This document shows positions 60,872 through 64,000 of a DNA stretch of 64,000 nt, in pieces; positions within the stretch are counted from its first letter, which is position 1, and every line of letters starts with the position of its first letter. The notes beneath the pieces were generated by a model. The model worked only from the letters and a program-made list of their open reading frames with translations, was not told the origin of the DNA and searched no databases. The translations under genes were made by a program, and so were the position numbers. The DNA is from Anaerolineae bacterium (GTDB lineage Bacteria > Chloroflexota > Anaerolineae > B4-G1 > SLSP01), in assembly GCA_016931185.1 (NCBI GenBank), contig JAFGFI010000507.1:1-64000 (forward strand), read 5' to 3'.

Positions 60872-60908
60872 CTAATTAATGTTTGTTTTATCCCGTAGAT
60901 GGCTCAAA

Positions 60909-60980
60909 GTTACCTTTACACCTTATATTCTATCAAGCGTAAAAGTGTAAAGGTAAAAAGCAAGGTTTCTGAATCTTGCC
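60909..60980 (-). repeat. Dispersed palindromic repeat, copy 2 (pairs with 34700-34772)
   Basis: Reverse complement matches 34700-34772 at roughly 90% by eye. Confidence 0.9.
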
Positions 60981-61571
60981 TTATTCCGGTATTAAATAAT
61001 TAGCGGCGGCCCATCCTTCGCGATCCGGATTCGCCTCGTCACGTAGGAGCCACCAGGTGATCCCGTCCGCCTCCTGAGGGCCACCGACGATGAGGAAACG
61101 TTCTCCTTCTAATGCAACGCTCAATCGCTCCGCCTGGAGTCCAGATGCCGCGCGGATGCTCAATCCCGATTCCCCTGTACCACTGACATATACCTGTATT
61201 CCTATTATAATGTTGCCTGACGGTGTAGGCGTTGTAGGGTGTGGAGTAGGCGTGGGGACAGGTGTGGAAGTAGGAGGAGATGTGGGTGTCGCCGTCCAGA
61301 CAATGGCTGTAGGGCGCGGGCCAGAGGGTAGCTCCGGTGTTTGCGAAAAAAGCCAGATCCCCAGCACCGCAACAGCGACAATGCTGCCAAAAAGCAGTAA
61401 CAGACAACCGCCTTGCCATAGATTGGTAAATAATCCTTTATGTTCGTATGTCACGTTTACATTATACATGCGAATGAGCAATGGGAGAAGTGAAGAGAAT
61501 AAAAGGCAAGGGTGACAAGGAAACAAGATTAAGGGAAATCGCTCATCAATGAAAATTTCACGCAAAGGCAC
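60981..61571 (-). CDS. Membrane-anchored SH3b-like domain protein
   Basis: TM then Thr/Pro-rich linker, then LSIRAASGLQAERLSVALEGERFLIVGGPQEADGITWWLLRDE. Confidence 0.7.
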   Translation of the reverse strand: MPLREIFIDERFPLILFPCHPCLLFSSLLPLLIRMYNVNVTYEHKGLFTNLWQGGCLLLLFGSIVAVAVLGIWLFSQTPELPSGPRPTAIVWTATPTSPPTSTPVPTPTPHPTTPTPSGNIIIGIQVYVSGTGESGLSIRAASGLQAERLSVALEGERFLIVGGPQEADGITWWLLRDEANPDREGWAAANYLIPE

Positions 61572-61627
61572 GAAGAATTGGCAACTGCCAACTGATCATT
61601 GATAACTGACTTGGATTTTAACGCGGT

Positions 61628-62812
61628 TTGATCTTGGTAGGTTTCCAGTTTATAATAGCAGATATGGGATTTTTATTTGCAAACATTTTAATCGTAGATT
61701 CATCATCAGCTTTCGTCAGTGAAACGCGCCAGGTGCTGCAGGCTGCCGGGTACGTGGTGCGGCATATAGAAAAAGGCCGAGAGGTACTGGCCCAGGTAGA
61801 AGATGCTCCACCTGATCTCATTTTGTTGGCGACGGAATTGGTAGATATGGATGGGTATGATGTGGTACGGCAACTTAAGCGGACTCGTGAGCTGCCGTTT
61901 GTGCCCATCATTATGATGGGCGCGCAGGAAAGACACGCGGATATAACTGCCGCTTTGAATGCCGGCGCCGATGAATTTCTGCGCAAATCGGTTTCAAATG
62001 TTGAGTTATTAGTTCGTGTCCGTGCGATGTTGCGTCTCAAACAGACGACAGACGAGCTAGCCGATCTCAATGCAACACTAGAAGAAAAGGTGGTAGAGCG
62101 CACCCGCGAATTAGAGCAAGCTCACGCGCATCTGCGCCATACCGAAAAGCTTTCAGCATTGGGTAACCTGGCGGCATCGGTGGCGCATGACATTAACAAT
62201 CCATTGACGGGTATTTTGAGTTCTCTTTATCTGATGCGACAGGATTTGCCCGCAGACAGTGCGTTAGTAGAAGACGTAGATCTCATTGAGCAGCAAGTTC
62301 ACATCATTAGCAAGCTGGTTCGCCAGCTCCAGAATTTTGCCAGGCCCCCTCGCCTTGAACGTCACCCGGTTATGTTATCGGATATTGTAAATAGTGTTGT
62401 AACCTTTATGCGCAAGGATTTGCAAAAAAACAAAATCGAGATACTGTGTGAATGTACGCCCGATCTGCCCCTGGTTATGGCTGTCCCTGATCAGATGGGG
62501 GAAATATTCCTTAACCTCGTGATTAACGCGCGGGACGCGATGCCCGATGGGGGAACGCTAAGGGTGTATACGGGAACTGCAGATCATAACAATGTCTACG
62601 TCAAAATTGCAGATACCGGTATGGGTATCTCAGAAGAAATTCAGCATCATATCTTCGAGCCATTTTTTACGACGAAGGGTGACAAAGGAACTGGACTAGG
62701 TTTGGCAATTTGTTACCGTATTGTGCAGGAACACGGTGGCAACATTGAGGTCGAGAGTGTCGTCGGGCAAGGGACTAAATTTATTGTACAGTTGCCTGCA
62801 ATGCGGGAGTAG
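61628..62812 (+). CDS. Receiver-histidine kinase (REC-HisKA-HATPase)
   Basis: DLILLATELVDMDGYDVVRQLK; SALGNLAASVAHDINNPLTGI; GTGLGLAICYRIVQEHGG. Confidence 0.95.
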   Translation: MILVGFQFIIADMGFLFANILIVDSSSAFVSETRQVLQAAGYVVRHIEKGREVLAQVEDAPPDLILLATELVDMDGYDVVRQLKRTRELPFVPIIMMGAQERHADITAALNAGADEFLRKSVSNVELLVRVRAMLRLKQTTDELADLNATLEEKVVERTRELEQAHAHLRHTEKLSALGNLAASVAHDINNPLTGILSSLYLMRQDLPADSALVEDVDLIEQQVHIISKLVRQLQNFARPPRLERHPVMLSDIVNSVVTFMRKDLQKNKIEILCECTPDLPLVMAVPDQMGEIFLNLVINARDAMPDGGTLRVYTGTADHNNVYVKIADTGMGISEEIQHHIFEPFFTTKGDKGTGLGLAICYRIVQEHGGNIEVESVVGQGTKFIVQLPAMRE

Positions 62813-62836
62813 TGCAATTTCTGAGGTGAAGGGCCT

Positions 62837-63442
62837 ATGTTCATTAATTGGAAAAAGCGAGAACTCAATTTAAATATTATTTATTATGGCCCGGCATTAA
62901 GCGGAAAAACAACCAATTTACAACAAATTCATGCGCGAACCCAATCTGCCGCTCGCAGTGAATTGTTTACGTTGAATACGCACGAAGATCGTACTATCTT
63001 CTTTGACTTTATGCAGTTGGAAATTGGACAAGTAGGCGGGTTATTGCCCAAATTTGGACTTTATACAGTCCCAGGGCAAGTGTATTATGAATCTACGCGA
63101 GAGGCTGTGCTGCGGCGCGCCGACGCATTGGTATTTGTAGCCGATTCGCAGAAAGAGCGGATGGATGACAATCTGACTTCGTGGGGGGATATGTTACAGC
63201 AGTTGGCACGGATGAATCGCTCATTGAAAGATATGCCCACCATTGTGCAATTTAATAAGCGGGATTTGCCAGGGGCTTTATCCGTAGAGGCGTTGAAATC
63301 CACATTAGGTGTAGGTCCGTTGCCCTGTTTTGAGGCTGTCGCGATGCGCGGGATAGGAGTTCCTGAAACATTGCAGATGACCATGCGGGTGCTTCTAGCC
63401 TATGTCCAGCGCAAACTCCTGGCACAGGTGAAGAGGGAATAA
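62837..63442 (+). CDS. MglA-like small Ras/Arf-type GTPase
   Basis: YYGPALSGKTTNLQQIH; TVPGQVYYESTREAVLRRADALVFVADS; VQFNKRDLPG. Confidence 0.95.
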   Translation: MFINWKKRELNLNIIYYGPALSGKTTNLQQIHARTQSAARSELFTLNTHEDRTIFFDFMQLEIGQVGGLLPKFGLYTVPGQVYYESTREAVLRRADALVFVADSQKERMDDNLTSWGDMLQQLARMNRSLKDMPTIVQFNKRDLPGALSVEALKSTLGVGPLPCFEAVAMRGIGVPETLQMTMRVLLAYVQRKLLAQVKRE

Positions 63443-63469
63443 CATACCATTCATAAATAGAGGCGGGGA

Positions 63470-63838
63470 ATGAGGGCAATACAACAAATTATCGAAAATT
63501 TAAGCCAACAGGAAGGATTTGATACGGTTATCTTGACGGATGCTACCGGGCTACCATTGGCAAGTTCGGTAGATATGCCGGCAGCAGAGTCTTTTGCTGC
63601 GGTGGTGGCAGATATGTTGCGAGCCTCTGCCGGGGTAGGCACGCGCTTGGGAATGGAGGGTATGAGCGAGGTATTGTTGATTGCCGAGGATGCAAAGCGT
63701 GGGTTGCTGTGTCGCAAATTCCAGGCGAACGGGCGTGAGTTAGTGTTGGCTCTCATTATTTATCCCAATCACGCTTATTGGCCTGCAACGACCCAGGCTA
63801 TTCAGGATATAAAACGCACCTGGCAAACGAGGGCCTAA
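63470..63838 (+). CDS. Roadblock/LC7 domain protein
   Basis: IIENLSQQEGFDTVILTDATGLPLASSVDMPAAESFAAVVADML. Confidence 0.85.
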   Translation: MRAIQQIIENLSQQEGFDTVILTDATGLPLASSVDMPAAESFAAVVADMLRASAGVGTRLGMEGMSEVLLIAEDAKRGLLCRKFQANGRELVLALIIYPNHAYWPATTQAIQDIKRTWQTRA

Positions 63839-63938
63839 TGTGGACATACGGGTGTTTAGAGACTCGGAGACTGACCAGAACCAATTGAGGACTTCCGCCA
63901 GGGCCGGTCTCCAACGATGCCTTTTCCAGGAGGGATTA

Positions 63939-64000
63939 TGGCACTAAAAGGAAACTTAACCGATCTCAATGTCGCCGATCTCATTCAACTTAACTGTCAA
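63939..64000 (+). CDS. DUF4388 (PATAN-like) domain protein, truncated by window end
   Basis: MALKGNLTDLNVADLIQLNCQ is the typical DUF4388 start; gagggatt RBS. Confidence 0.75.

Overview
The window looks like a chromosomal segment from a Chloroflexota/Anaerolineae-like bacterium; this taxonomic guess rests on gene content and is not verified. It encodes about 43 credible proteins. These include five sensor kinases, carbohydrate-active enzymes (GH2 beta-mannosidase, GH130, GH39/GH5-like), an rpmH-rnpA-yidD-[PQQ lipoprotein]-yidC-jag-pfkB-parA block, a cell-wall gene, mtnP and ligA, and an MglA-like GTPase/Roadblock/DUF4388 cluster running off the right edge. I recognised no tRNA, rRNA, CRISPR array or transposase. 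The observations most worth follow-up are: (1) a SEDS (FtsW/RodA) protein fused to a transpeptidase-like domain whose three catalytic motifs all look lost; (2) a ~130-bp dispersed repeat that ends in the Shine-Dalgarno of four unrelated genes; (3) a perfect GAACN4GTTC LexA-type box filling the -35/-10 spacer of a radical-SAM DNA repair gene; (4) a response regulator paired with a membrane STAND/NACHT-like HEAT NTPase instead of a kinase; (5) a ParB-like/tandem-USP fusion; (6) a DraG-like hydrolase next to a 797-aa protein with an N-terminal winged-helix-like region and no recognised family; (7) a Met-rich, possibly copper-sensing locus whose response regulator is reduced to a C-terminal stub; (8) a palindromic element embedded in frame in a membrane protein gene.
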